Assembly: GCA_943192975.1 (NCBI GenBank)
Contig: CALPCJ010000001.1
Coordinates: 62,001-126,000, forward strand
Source: Senimuribacter intestinalis
GTDB taxonomy: Bacteria; Bacillota; Clostridia; Peptostreptococcales; Anaerovoracaceae
Reading direction: 5' to 3'
Length of the DNA stretch: 64,000 nt
The notes below the pieces were generated by a model. That model had not been told where the DNA came from. It saw only the letters and a list, made by a program, of their open reading frames with translations, and did no database searches. Positions 16,269 to 25,367 of this stretch are shown here, in pieces; the stretch's first letter is position 1; each line of letters begins with the position of its first letter. Position numbers and translations under genes: made by a program.

Positions 16269-17453
16269 CTAATTTTGTCGAATCTGTACAACTTCGGCTG
16301 ATGCCACTGCCGCATCAACCAATGCGTCTACATCCAGATGACTTTCCGATTCCAAAATACGTTCCAGTTTTGGTTTTGTTGTCGGATGCTTAGGCAGGAA
16401 TACGGTACAGCAGTCTTCATATGGCTGAATGGATGTTTCAAAGGTGCCAATTTCTTCGGCTTTATCCATGATATCAACTTTGTCCATGGCTATGAGCGGT
16501 CTCATCACTGGCATCTTCACGCAGGCATCGGTCACCACCAGCGCCTCTGCAGTCTGGCTTGCCACCTGCCCCAGATTTTCGCCAGTAATCAGCATCATGG
16601 CGCGATTCTTTTCGGCAATCTTTTCAGCAATGCGCATCATAAAGCGACGCACCAAAATAGTGGTTTCTTCTTCCGGACAGTTCTGTACAATCTGCTCCTG
16701 AATCGGTAGCAGATTAATCACATGCATTTTAAAATTTCCGCAGTAGGATGCCACAATGCGCGCCAGATCTTCTACTTTTTCCTGGGCACGCTGGCTGGTG
16801 TACGGATAGGAATGGAAATGCACCGCCTCGATGACCATGCCTCGCTTTGCCATCATCCACGCCGCTACCGGGCTGTCAATTCCGCCGGAAAGCAGCACCA
16901 TGCCTTTGCCGTTAGTGCCAAGAGGAAGCCCTCCAAAGCCAGCGATTTTCTGCTGATAAATATAAGATTTATCATGACGTACATCGACAAAAAGATGAAC
17001 GTCCGGATTGTGCACATCTACTTTTAGCACCTTGCAGCCGATCAGCACCTTTGCACCGATGATTCTGCCGATATCCGGCGACTTGACCGGGAAATTTTTA
17101 TCTGCACGTTTAGCCTCTACTTTAAAGGTCTTGACGCCTTTGGTCTCAATCAGTTCCATCATGTATTTGACAGCCTCTTCACCGATTGCATCAAGATTGC
17201 TCGGTGCCTCCACAGCCGGGCTGATAGATGCCACACCGAAAACCTTTGAAATCTGTTTGATCAGTTGTTCCTTGTCGTATTTTTTATCTGCTCTGACGAA
17301 GATTAGACCTTCATGTCGTCTCACATCTACCGCATCAAATTCCTTTAGATTTTTTCGAATCCGATCTACCAGCATTCGCTCAAAATACGGCTTATTCATA
17401 CCTTTTAAAGCCACTTCACCGCAACGGACAATAAAAATATTCTGTTCGTTCAT
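16269..17453 (-). CDS. thiI: tRNA 4-thiouridine synthetase
   Basis: 394 aa, GAAGGGAAAG ahead of ATG 17453. N-terminal ferredoxin-like plus THUMP domains (residues 1-165) bind tRNA; the PP-loop ATPase begins at VLLSGGIDSPVAAWMMAKRG (about 183-202). There is no C-terminal rhodanese extension, as in Firmicutes ThiI, so sulfur comes directly from a cysteine desulfurase. That partner is encoded upstream (17742-18878) with a repeat array in between. Makes s4U8 in tRNA; the cytoplasmic enzyme may also feed thiamin synthesis. Confidence 0.96.
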   Translation of the reverse strand: MNEQNIFIVRCGEVALKGMNKPYFERMLVDRIRKNLKEFDAVDVRRHEGLIFVRADKKYDKEQLIKQISKVFGVASISPAVEAPSNLDAIGEEAVKYMMELIETKGVKTFKVEAKRADKNFPVKSPDIGRIIGAKVLIGCKVLKVDVHNPDVHLFVDVRHDKSYIYQQKIAGFGGLPLGTNGKGMVLLSGGIDSPVAAWMMAKRGMVIEAVHFHSYPYTSQRAQEKVEDLARIVASYCGNFKMHVINLLPIQEQIVQNCPEEETTILVRRFMMRIAEKIAEKNRAMMLITGENLGQVASQTAEALVVTDACVKMPVMRPLIAMDKVDIMDKAEEIGTFETSIQPYEDCCTVFLPKHPTTKPKLERILESESHLDVDALVDAAVASAEVVQIRQN

Positions 17454-17490
17454 TTTCTTTCCCTTCTACTATCTCATAATTCATTACGCT

Positions 17491-17696
17491 GTTGTGCAGA
17501 TTAATTGCTTCTCCATCGATTTGCACAACTCTGGAACCTGTTATATACGCAGGGTTGTGCACACACACTTCAAATTTCCTATTTTGCACAACCTTGTTGT
17601 GCAGATTGACCTATTTCGCGCTGATTTACACAGCTTTCATTCAACTGTATCCGCAAAGTTGTGCAAATACCTTTCGAATAGTCCTTTTGGCACAAC
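17491..17696. repeat. Array of four 39-bp inverted-repeat units (family B: GTTGTGCA-N23-TGCACAAC)
   Basis: Units at 17491-17529, 17554-17592, 17596-17634 (right arm TACACAGC) and 17658-17696 (right arm GGCACAAC). All four cores are exactly 23 bp, with unrelated sequence. Starts are 63, 42 and 62 bp apart. The array sits between nifS and thiI, within 38 bp of the thiI start codon. Same arms as the 10390-10713 array. Confidence 0.9.
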
Positions 17697-17741
17697 CTTC
17701 CATTAAAACTGCAAACTTTACTAATTCTTCGCAGCAAACTA

Positions 17742-18878
17742 TTATCTAAAACTGCCCAGTCGCCTAAAGCGGCTCACAGCGTTTTTCACTTTATCAATTA
17801 CGTAGTCCATTTCTTCTATGGTGTTAAATTCATTGAAACTGAAACGAATCGCACCTTCGATTTCTTTATCCGTAAGACCCATGGCAGCAAGCACATGACT
17901 GCGCCCTTTTTTATTGGAAGAACAGGCTGACCCTGTGGATACATAGATATCGTCCTGCTCCAGTGTGTGCAGCAAAACTTCTCCTCTTGTTCCCAAAAAT
18001 GAAACGTTGAGCACACTTACTGCACCATCGTCCGGGCTGTTAATTTTGATATCAGGCACCTGATCTAAAAGCCCTGCAAGCAGGTGTTCTCTGGCTTTTC
18101 CCATAGTTCTAACACGTTCAGCAAATGTTTTCTGAGAAATCTCCACGGCCTCGCCAAATCCCAGTATGGCGGGCACATTTTCTGTTCCTGAACGCATATG
18201 CCTTTCCTGTCCGCCGCCTACAACAAAAGCCGGCAATCGAATCCCTTTCCGCACATAAAGCGCGCCAATCCCCTTTGGGCCATGAATTTTGTGTCCGCTG
18301 ACAGAAATCAAATCAGCGCCAGTATGTTCCAGAGAAATTTTCCCATAGGCCTGCACTGCGTCTGTGTGCAGCAACGCGTTTTCCTTTATCTTTGCGATTT
18401 CCTCTATGGGCATAATCGTTCCTGTTTCATTGTTGACTGCCATAATCGAAATCAGAATCGTGTCCTCGTTGATGGCAGCATGCAGTTCTTCCATATTCAA
18501 ACGGCACTTATCGTCCACGCCGATGTATTCCACCTGAAAGCCCTCTGCTTCAAGCGCCTTACAGCTTTCCATCACGGCAGGATGTTCCACCTTAGTTGTA
18601 ATGATTTTTTTGCCTGTCCGTTTTCTTGCGCGGGCAACACCAAAAAGTGCGGTGTTATCACTTTCTGTTCCTCCCGATGTAAAAAATACTTCGTCTTCCT
18701 TTGCCCCCAGTGAATCCGCTACCGTTTTGCGGCTTTGTCGCATCTGCTTTTCTGCCGCAAGTCCCAGTTTATGCAGGGAAGACGGATTCCCATAGTTTTC
18801 TTCCATGGAAGTTTTCATCACTTCCGTCACCCGTTCATACTGACGAGTGGTCGCACTGTTATCCAAATAAACAAACAT
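17742..18878 (-). CDS. Cysteine desulfurase (IscS/NifS-like, ThiI partner)
   Basis: 378 aa, AGGAG ahead of ATG 18878. PLP-dependent class V aminotransferase fold: YLDNSATT start, FTSGGTESDN, PLP lysine in SVSGHKIHGPKG (near residue 196), catalytic cysteine loop STGSACSSNKKG (near 318-329). Converts cysteine to alanine and carries persulfide sulfur. Neighbour thiI implies delivery to tRNA thiolation, as for NifZ-ThiI in Bacillus; a general Fe-S role cannot be excluded. Confidence 0.94.
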   Translation of the reverse strand: MFVYLDNSATTRQYERVTEVMKTSMEENYGNPSSLHKLGLAAEKQMRQSRKTVADSLGAKEDEVFFTSGGTESDNTALFGVARARKRTGKKIITTKVEHPAVMESCKALEAEGFQVEYIGVDDKCRLNMEELHAAINEDTILISIMAVNNETGTIMPIEEIAKIKENALLHTDAVQAYGKISLEHTGADLISVSGHKIHGPKGIGALYVRKGIRLPAFVVGGGQERHMRSGTENVPAILGFGEAVEISQKTFAERVRTMGKAREHLLAGLLDQVPDIKINSPDDGAVSVLNVSFLGTRGEVLLHTLEQDDIYVSTGSACSSNKKGRSHVLAAMGLTDKEIEGAIRFSFNEFNTIEEMDYVIDKVKNAVSRFRRLGSFR

Positions 18879-18895
18879 TCTTTTCTCCTATATGC

Positions 18896-20245
18896 TCAAA
18901 TGATTGTATTAATCCATTTTTTTCCAAGATATCGCTTGTATTCGACAATTGCCTTTACCAGATTTCCGCCGGATGCTACCAGAATGCAGAGATGCAGCGG
19001 CAGTTTAAATACCAGTACGCTGATATACGCCAACGCCACCTCAATGCCTAAATTGCAGACAAGCTCTACCACCATACAGAAAAAGGTATCTCCTCCGGCG
19101 CGCAAAATACCGGACTGTACCGCATAGGACGCCATTCTTGGTATCAAAGTAAATGCAAAGACTCCCAAAGAAAGCATTAACATCTGTGTTGTCTCTGCGT
19201 CAAAATCGTAAATTACAGCAATCGGTCTTCGCAGCAGCAAAATCAGCACGCACATGATTGCGTTAAGTCCCCACTGGATTACCATATATTTCTTAGAATT
19301 TTCATAGGCTTCTTCCCCTTTCCCTTGCCCAAGCGTTGCACCTATTAGCGCTGCATTTGCATTACCCACACCAAAAGATGCACACTGACAAAGATTGCAG
19401 AGAACCTGACTGACCTGAATGACCGCCAACGCCTGCGCACTAATTTTGCCGTATGCCGCAAAGGTCAAGCTGACCCCAAGAGACCAGCCTCCTTCACTGA
19501 TGACTACTGGCAGTGCCGTCTTCATCACCGACTTTACAAAATCCATGGTAAAGCTGGTAAAGTCCTTAATTCGCCCATGAAACGGGTGATTCTTATCCAC
19601 ACACAGATATGTAATTAACGCAGTCAGCTCAAAAACTCTCGCAATCAGTGTAGCAAGAGCTGCCCCCTTTACTCCCATGGCACTAAAACCACCGTGACCG
19701 TAAATCATCATATAGTTGAGCACAGTATTGGTCAAAATACTGCACACATTAATGATAGTCGGAACCTTTAGTGACTGAACCGATCTGGAGTTAAACGCAA
19801 TAGCATAGCTGACGCCTACCGTCAAATAGGTCAATGCCGTAATTCTGATGTACTGGGTGCCAAGAGCAATTACCTGCGGATCATCTGCGAAAAAAGAGAT
19901 AACCTCAGGTGCTGCGACAACCACTGCAATCACCGTAGGAATACCCATTACCAAACAAAGAATTACATCCATGCCGACAATCCCTCGAATACTCTTAAAG
20001 TCCCTAACGCCGAAATACTGCGCCAGTGGCACTGCCGCCCCGCTAAACAGCCCAAATAGAATCATAGAATAAATTCCAAAGACCTGATTCGCAGAACCTA
20101 CCGCCGCAAGCGGTAACGGCCCCAGTTTTCCAATCATAATATTGTCCACTAAATTCAAGCTTACGGAAATAATTTGCTGCAGCACAATTGGCATTGCCAG
20201 CAGCAAAAGTCGTTTATAGTAATTGGGTTCCGTTTGTTTTATCAT
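18896..20245 (-). CDS. MATE family exporter, second copy
   Basis: 449 aa, GGAAAGAAGG ahead of ATG 20245. Twelve membrane segments; LPVVLQQ-type start reads MPIVLQQIISVSLNLVDNIMIGKLG, with GSANQVFGIYSMILFGLFSGAAVPLAQYFG and ASFGVGNANAALIGATLGQGKGEEAYENSKKY. It resembles the MATE at 8726-10108 throughout, so the pair are paralogues. An ATGCAT palindrome occurs twice 32 bp apart upstream (20283 and 20315). Substrate unknown; tucked after nifS on the same strand with a 17-bp gap. Confidence 0.92.
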   Translation of the reverse strand: MIKQTEPNYYKRLLLLAMPIVLQQIISVSLNLVDNIMIGKLGPLPLAAVGSANQVFGIYSMILFGLFSGAAVPLAQYFGVRDFKSIRGIVGMDVILCLVMGIPTVIAVVVAAPEVISFFADDPQVIALGTQYIRITALTYLTVGVSYAIAFNSRSVQSLKVPTIINVCSILTNTVLNYMMIYGHGGFSAMGVKGAALATLIARVFELTALITYLCVDKNHPFHGRIKDFTSFTMDFVKSVMKTALPVVISEGGWSLGVSLTFAAYGKISAQALAVIQVSQVLCNLCQCASFGVGNANAALIGATLGQGKGEEAYENSKKYMVIQWGLNAIMCVLILLLRRPIAVIYDFDAETTQMLMLSLGVFAFTLIPRMASYAVQSGILRAGGDTFFCMVVELVCNLGIEVALAYISVLVFKLPLHLCILVASGGNLVKAIVEYKRYLGKKWINTII

Positions 20246-20338
20246 TTATTTTTTGTCCTTCTTTCCTCGCAAAAGTATAACTATGCATGCCATCCTATGA
20301 GAAAATTATCACCTATGCATAAAACCTTCTCATGAAAG

Positions 20339-20363
20339 AACTCCCCATCGGAAATGGGGAGTT
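20339..20363 (-). terminator. Terminator of rny
   Basis: Stem AACTCCCCA/TGGGGAGTT with a 7-nt loop; on the minus strand followed by CTTTC. Lies 13 bases after the rny stop codon. Confidence 0.75.
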
Positions 20364-20375
20364 ATACTTGCGATA

Positions 20376-21917
20376 TTACTTAGCGTAGTCGATTGCTCTT
20401 GTTTCTCTAACCACATTGACTTTAATCTGCCCTGGATATTCCAGTTCAGATTCAATCTTCTTGGAAACTTCCCTGGCCAGCAAGACAATATCATCATCGT
20501 TCATTTCTTCCGGTTTTGCAATAATACGGATTTCTCTGCCCGCCTGAATTGCAAAAGACTTGTCTACACCAGGCGTAGTATTCGCGATTTCTTCCAGCTT
20601 TTCAAGACGTTTGATATATGCGTCTAAGGTTTCTCTTCTCGCACCAGGTCTTGCTGCAGAAAGCGCATCAGCAGCAGCAATCAATACTGCTTCCATACTC
20701 TTAGGTTCATAATCCCCGTGATGAGCAGCCATGCCGTTGATTACCGCCTCAGACTCCTTATATTTCTTTAAAATCTGAATGCCGATATCGACATGGGTGC
20801 CTTCATACTCGTGGTCAAGAGATTTGCCTATGTCGTGAAGCAATCCTGCACGCTTGGCCAGCTTTGGATCAAGACCAAGCTCTCCTGCCATGAGCCCCGC
20901 CAAATGTGCAACTTCCACAGAATGTTTTAACACATTCTGCCCATAAGAAGTTCTGTATTTCAGTCTTCCCAGAAGCTTCACAAGTTCTCCATGGAGGTTG
21001 TGAATTCCAACTTCAAAGGTTGCCTGTTCACCTTCTTCTTTGATGATTGAATTGACTTCTCTCTCAGCTTTGTCCACCATTTCTTCAATTCTGGCAGGAT
21101 GAATTCGACCATCGACGATGAGCTTTTCCAGTGCGATTCTTGCAATCTCACGTCTTACTGGATCAAATCCGGAAATGATAACTGCCTCCGGTGTATCGTC
21201 AATAATCAAATCTACACCGGTCAGTGTTTCGATCGCTCTGATGTTTCTTCCTTCACGACCGATAATTCTGCCCTTCATTTCATCGTTTGGCAGAGAAACT
21301 ACAGAAACTGTACTTTCTGCAACATGGTCTGCCGCACATCTTTGAATTGCTCCAGTAATGATTTCTTTGGCTTTCTTGTCCGCGTCTTCCTTTGCCTTAG
21401 ACTCGATATCCTTAATCATCAAAGAAGCGTCATGTCTGACATCCTTCTCAATTTCGTCCAAAAGCAAAGCTTTCGCTTCTTCAGCAGTCAGACCGGAAAT
21501 CTTTTCTAATTCCTCAATCTGTCTTGCTACAAAACCTTCTAACTCTTGTTTCTTTTCTAAGATTTCTTTCTCGTGTTTAGTAATGCTTTCTTCTCTTTTT
21601 TCGATGTTTTCCAGTTTTCTGTCAACTGACTCTTCTTTCTGAATCAACCTTCTTTCAGAGCGCTGTATCTCAGCTCTTCTCTCTTTTGCCTCTCGCTCAA
21701 TGTCTGTTCGCATGCGATGAGCTTCTTCTTTTGCTTCTAATGTAATCTCTTTCTTAATCGTTTCGGATTTATTCTCAGCGTCCAGAATCAAATTTCTTGC
21801 TTTCTGTTCTGCACTGCCGATGGCCTTTTCCCCGATATTTTTTCTCAGGATATAGCCTACTAATATTCCGAGCGCAAGTACTGCTACACAGATAATAATC
21901 CATATAATTGGAGACAT
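20376..21917 (-). CDS. rny: Ribonuclease Y
   Basis: 513 aa, AAGGAGGTG ahead of ATG 21917. N-terminal membrane anchor (residues 3-25), a long charged coiled coil (about 30-190), KH domain (IIGREGRNIRAIETLTGVDLIIDDTPEAVIISGFDP, about 215-260) and HD domain (RAGLLHDIGKSLDHE, AAHHGDYEP). Endoribonuclease that starts mRNA decay at the membrane and scaffolds the degradosome in Firmicutes. Divergent from rodA. Confidence 0.97.
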   Translation of the reverse strand: MSPIIWIIICVAVLALGILVGYILRKNIGEKAIGSAEQKARNLILDAENKSETIKKEITLEAKEEAHRMRTDIEREAKERRAEIQRSERRLIQKEESVDRKLENIEKREESITKHEKEILEKKQELEGFVARQIEELEKISGLTAEEAKALLLDEIEKDVRHDASLMIKDIESKAKEDADKKAKEIITGAIQRCAADHVAESTVSVVSLPNDEMKGRIIGREGRNIRAIETLTGVDLIIDDTPEAVIISGFDPVRREIARIALEKLIVDGRIHPARIEEMVDKAEREVNSIIKEEGEQATFEVGIHNLHGELVKLLGRLKYRTSYGQNVLKHSVEVAHLAGLMAGELGLDPKLAKRAGLLHDIGKSLDHEYEGTHVDIGIQILKKYKESEAVINGMAAHHGDYEPKSMEAVLIAAADALSAARPGARRETLDAYIKRLEKLEEIANTTPGVDKSFAIQAGREIRIIAKPEEMNDDDIVLLAREVSKKIESELEYPGQIKVNVVRETRAIDYAK

Positions 21918-22020
21918 TAAAGCACCTCCTTCTTTTTTTAATTTTTCTTCAAGTCTCTTCTAAAGTCGTCTTATATTTTCAAGGTTTTCAATAAAAAATT
22001 TCGCATTACGTAATTAAATC

Positions 22021-22055
22021 TTGATATATTCGCACAACATATATTATAATGTTGT
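22021..22055 (+). promoter_or_regulatory. rodA promoter with overlapping inverted repeat
   Basis: TTGATA (22021-22026), 18-bp spacer, TATAAT (22045-22050). An inverted repeat ACAACAT-N8-ATGTTGT (22034-22055) overlaps the -10 box, so a repressor could act here. Region shared with divergent rny. Confidence 0.55.
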
Positions 22056-22090
22056 AATCGGCATAATGTCAAGAACAAGAGGGGAAAACT

Positions 22091-23194
22091 ATGAACTATT
22101 TTTCAAATTTAATTAAAAATATCGATAAAGTCATCATCGGAGTTGTTGTTCTGCTTGCCGGACTCAGCATTTTGATGATTGGAAGCACCCAAATCAGCAG
22201 TGGATTTATATCCCGAGAAGTGGTGGTACAGTGCATTGCCTACTTCATTGGATTTATAGGTGTTGTCATAATTTTAAACTTTAACTATAATATGTTCGCT
22301 GGGATGGAAAAGTATCTCTACATGCTGTCGCTGCTACTTCTTCTCTCAGTATACATACCGGGACTTGGTATGGAGCAGTTCGGCGCTCGTTCCTGGATTA
22401 ACCTGGGGGTAACTACCATCCAGCCGTCAGAATTTGTTAAGCTTTTATTTATTCTTATTATGGCAGGCTATCTCAACGAGCACAAAGATGACTTATATAA
22501 CTTCAAAGGTCTTCTGAAGGCTGGCATTGTGGCTGCGCCTATTATCATTATCGTGCTGAAAGAGGATTTAGGAAGCGCCTTAGTATTCTCTTTCACCTGG
22601 GTAGCCATGATTTTCTTTGCAGGTATCAATCTGAAAGTCTTCGGAAAGTTTTTTGCTCTGGTTCTTGCGGCCGTTCCTGTTGCCTATGTCTTTATGGCAG
22701 ACTATCAGAAAGAGCGTATCGAAGCCTTTCTTCACCCGGATAATCTGAATCTGTCCGGCAACTGGCAGGTATGGCAGTCCAAAGTTGCTATCGGTTCTGG
22801 TGGTGTCTTCGGAAAAGGTCTTTTCAATGGTACGCAGAAAGAACTGGATTTTATCCCAGTACAGACCTCTGACTTTATCTTCTCTGTAATCGGCGAAGAA
22901 CTGGGACTGATTGGAGGACTTGCTGTTATCGGATTATTTACAATTTTAATGGTTCGCATGGCAGGTATTGTCAGAGACGCTTTAGACTTTTACGGCGCCC
23001 TGGTGGTTGCCGGTGTCATCGGCATGTTTGCATTCCAAATCTTTGAAAACATCGCCATGACCATGGGGCTTATGCCAGTAACCGGTATTACCCTGCCGCT
23101 GCTCAGCGCAGGTGGTTCATCCATCATGAGTAATATGTTCGCCATCGGTCTGGTATTAGATGTGGGTATGCGCAGTAAGGGGATTAATTTTTAA
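22091..23194 (+). CDS. rodA: RodA-type SEDS peptidoglycan polymerase
   Basis: 367 aa, GAGGGG ahead of ATG 22091. Ten hydrophobic segments; SEDS motifs GARSWINLG, QPSEFVKLLFILIMAGYL, LKEDLGSALVF, and the extracellular loop before DFIFSVIGEELGLIGG. Glycosyltransferase that polymerises lipid II for side-wall growth together with a class B PBP (the mrdA product encoded at 25368-28097). Length and proximity to the mre cluster favour RodA over FtsW or SpoVE. Confidence 0.88.
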   Translation: MNYFSNLIKNIDKVIIGVVVLLAGLSILMIGSTQISSGFISREVVVQCIAYFIGFIGVVIILNFNYNMFAGMEKYLYMLSLLLLLSVYIPGLGMEQFGARSWINLGVTTIQPSEFVKLLFILIMAGYLNEHKDDLYNFKGLLKAGIVAAPIIIIVLKEDLGSALVFSFTWVAMIFFAGINLKVFGKFFALVLAAVPVAYVFMADYQKERIEAFLHPDNLNLSGNWQVWQSKVAIGSGGVFGKGLFNGTQKELDFIPVQTSDFIFSVIGEELGLIGGLAVIGLFTILMVRMAGIVRDALDFYGALVVAGVIGMFAFQIFENIAMTMGLMPVTGITLPLLSAGGSSIMSNMFAIGLVLDVGMRSKGINF

Positions 23195-23282
23195 TCAAGC
23201 GTGAACAACTAAAGCAAAATTGATTCAGTTGCACTCTTTGATTATATCGTCTTTCTCTATGATTAACTATGACCGACAGTAA

Positions 23283-23321
23283 AAGAGACACCCTTAAGTT
23301 GGCAAAGCTAGGGTGTCTCTT
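23283..23321. terminator. Bidirectional terminator between convergent genes
   Basis: AAGAGACACCCT (23283-23294) pairs perfectly with AGGGTGTCTCTT (23310-23321), with T-rich flanks on both strands. Sits between rodA and the UroD-like gene. Confidence 0.85.
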
Positions 23322-23370
23322 CTGTTAGTAATGTGAAGGTATATAAAATTTGACCTGATTGCAAAATTTT

Positions 23371-24396
23371 TTAAAGTCCTTTTTCCATATAGAACTCGTC
23401 GATTGCCTCATAGAATGCGTCAATACATTCCCAACTTGCATTTGGTCCGATATCACAGCCTGAGGAAATTACAAAGTTAGGATACTTATGACAACTCTCC
23501 ATTACAGCTTTCGTGTTTTCTTTCATTGATTCTGCCGTACCGAAACAGAACTGGTTTGCCGGATCAATGTTGCCCATTACCAGCTTGTCAGCGGGCAGCA
23601 GCGGGCAAATATCTGCCATATTGATAACATTGCCAAAATGATAGCCCTCTGCATTAATATCAATCAGCTGGTCGGCAATCTTCGTAACATTGCCGCCGCA
23701 ATTATGGAAGATTACTACAAATTCTTCATCCTGTACAGCCTCTACAATCTGCTTGCAGTAAGGTGTTACAAATTTCTTGCTTAGCTTTGGTGAAAGCAGT
23801 CCCATCATCGGTTCAGCCATAACAAATCCACCTGCATTGGTCTGTTCCTTATAAGCAAGCGCATATTTAGTAATGAATTCCGTGCACTTCTCCATTACGA
23901 TGGTCACCATTTCAGGCTCTTTCATACACGCCATCATCATCTCAGTCATACCAATCAATCTTCCAGCCATAGTATATGGACCAGCAATGCCCGCAAGAAC
24001 AGGTCTGTCAGTAATCATCTCAGCAGCCTTCTTTGTTGCATCAATAAACAGCTGTGTACGGCCTGCTCCAATTTCAGGCACTTTCATATTTTCGGCGTCA
24101 GCTTTTGTCTTAATCAGTTCACCCAGAGTTGCCGGAACATCATTTTCTGGTACTCTGACCTCAGCACCACAAGCTTCTGCCTCTACTGTCAAATCCATCA
24201 TGCTAGTTGCTACTAAAGACGGGGTTCTTTCTGCCAGGAATTTCATTCCATCTGCCTGAATCTGCGCATCTGTAACAAGCTGTTTCACTGTTGCGCCTGT
24301 CAGCTGTACGGATGGAAAGGTAAGTACTGGTGCACCTTGCTTTCTAGGATTGGCAATTACACTTTCCTTCCATTCTTTCATATTTCTTTTTGCCAT
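23371..24396 (-). CDS. Uroporphyrinogen decarboxylase-fold methyltransferase (MtaA/CmuA-like)
   Basis: 341 aa, AGGAGGG ahead of ATG 24396. UroD-fold protein; the HNCGG motif near residue 228 and the C-terminal ISSGCDIGPNASWECIDAFYEA give the H-x-C...C zinc set of cobamide-dependent methyltransferases (MtaA/MtbA/CmuA type) rather than the arginine/aspartate set of true UroD. Such enzymes transfer methyl groups from a corrinoid protein to coenzyme M or tetrahydrofolate. No corrinoid protein or MtaB-like partner is nearby, so substrate is unknown. Stand-alone gene. Confidence 0.78.
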   Translation of the reverse strand: MAKRNMKEWKESVIANPRKQGAPVLTFPSVQLTGATVKQLVTDAQIQADGMKFLAERTPSLVATSMMDLTVEAEACGAEVRVPENDVPATLGELIKTKADAENMKVPEIGAGRTQLFIDATKKAAEMITDRPVLAGIAGPYTMAGRLIGMTEMMMACMKEPEMVTIVMEKCTEFITKYALAYKEQTNAGGFVMAEPMMGLLSPKLSKKFVTPYCKQIVEAVQDEEFVVIFHNCGGNVTKIADQLIDINAEGYHFGNVINMADICPLLPADKLVMGNIDPANQFCFGTAESMKENTKAVMESCHKYPNFVISSGCDIGPNASWECIDAFYEAIDEFYMEKGL

Positions 24397-24550
24397 TCTC
24401 TTTCCCTCCTACTATTCTACATAATCGAGCTTCATTTGTAAAGACTATATCTTTTATAAGACTATATCTACTACAAGAACAATTCTATCATAAGTGCCGC
24501 TCTTGTTCTAAGAAATTTTACAGAAATAATGGTAAATTCAATTCTTCTAT

Positions 24551-24590
24551 AAAAAAAGTGCGCAGGTACCCAAACGCACCTGTGCACTTT
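24551..24590 (-). terminator. Terminator of the mre-mrdA-minD operon
   Basis: AAAGTGCGCAGGT/ACCTGTGCACTTT stem (24555-24567 with 24578-24590) followed on the minus strand by seven T. Lies 16 bases after the minD stop. Confidence 0.88.
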
Positions 24591-24606
24591 GTCATGCTAT
24601 TTTTAC

Positions 24607-25344
24607 TCATACAAGTTCTGACTGTTGCTTTTCAATTCTCTCTACGATATGTTCAAAATTTTCCTCAATATAGGTATCTTCCTTTAATACAATCGGAATC
24701 CCCAAATTCATAGAAATTTGAATATTTTCATCAAACTGGATGAGACCCGCAAAAGGAGGCTGCAGCATGGAGGTAATCTCTCGCAGCCGCGGCATATATC
24801 CAGCGCTCATCATTTCTGCAACTACCTTATTAAGAATAACAAAACGCTCTTTTATTCCCAGCTTCAGAAGCTGACGATCCACTGCATCTGCATCTCGAAG
24901 AGCCGAATACTCTGGTGTAGTCACGATAATAGCTGTATCCGCACCTGCAGAGGACAGAACCAGACCATCGTCAATACCAGAAGGCGCATCAATAATCACA
25001 TAATCATAGGTATTTTTTAACTTTTCGCAAAGCACCTTCATATGAAGCGGTGTCAGCGTGCCATCATCTCTGGTCGGTGATGCAGCCATCAGATATAAAT
25101 CATCAAACCTCTTATCTCGAATCAAAGCCTGTTTGATGCGGCAGACTCCTGTCAGAACATCGTAAACATCATACACTACGTTGTTCTCCAGGCCAAAATA
25201 TAGGTCAAGATTTCGGAGTCCTAAATCCAGATCCAGAATCACCACTTTTGCCCCTCCCTTTGCCAGTGTCGCGCCAAAGTTAACGGCAAACATAGATTTT
25301 CCGGTTCCGCCCTTTCCTGATGCAATTAAAAATGCTTTGCCCAT
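24607..25344 (-). CDS. minD: MinD-type septum site-determining ATPase
   Basis: 245 aa from ATG 25344 (GGAGG at 7 bp; an upstream in-frame TTG overlaps the ribosome site). Deviant Walker A GKGGTGKSMFAVNFG, Walker A' VILDLDLGLRNLDLYFG, DYVIIDAPSGIDDG. The MinD signature is GLRNLD and the late FVILNKVV...MM segment. Membrane-cycling ATPase that keeps division off the poles. minC and minE are not beside it, although minC usually precedes minD in this gene order. Shorter than usual (about 265) with a C-terminal helix RIEKQQSELV that may be the membrane-targeting sequence. Twelve bases after mrdA. Confidence 0.85.
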   Translation of the reverse strand: MGKAFLIASGKGGTGKSMFAVNFGATLAKGGAKVVILDLDLGLRNLDLYFGLENNVVYDVYDVLTGVCRIKQALIRDKRFDDLYLMAASPTRDDGTLTPLHMKVLCEKLKNTYDYVIIDAPSGIDDGLVLSSAGADTAIIVTTPEYSALRDADAVDRQLLKLGIKERFVILNKVVAEMMSAGYMPRLREITSMLQPPFAGLIQFDENIQISMNLGIPIVLKEDTYIEENFEHIVERIEKQQSELV

Positions 25345-25367
25345 TTCGTCCTCCAATTAAATCTAAA

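Noticed and set aside
17491..17696. Iterons or an origin of replication
   Set aside because: Iterons are same-strand repeats beside a rep gene. Here arms alternate in strand and no replication gene is near.
20283..20320. Further family A unit upstream of the second MATE
   Set aside because: ATGCAT occurs twice but the arms do not extend to TGCATATW and the length (36) does not fit.
23371..24396. Uroporphyrinogen decarboxylase (hemE)
   Set aside because: It carries the zinc-type H-x-C...C residues of corrinoid methyltransferases and no heme genes are nearby.
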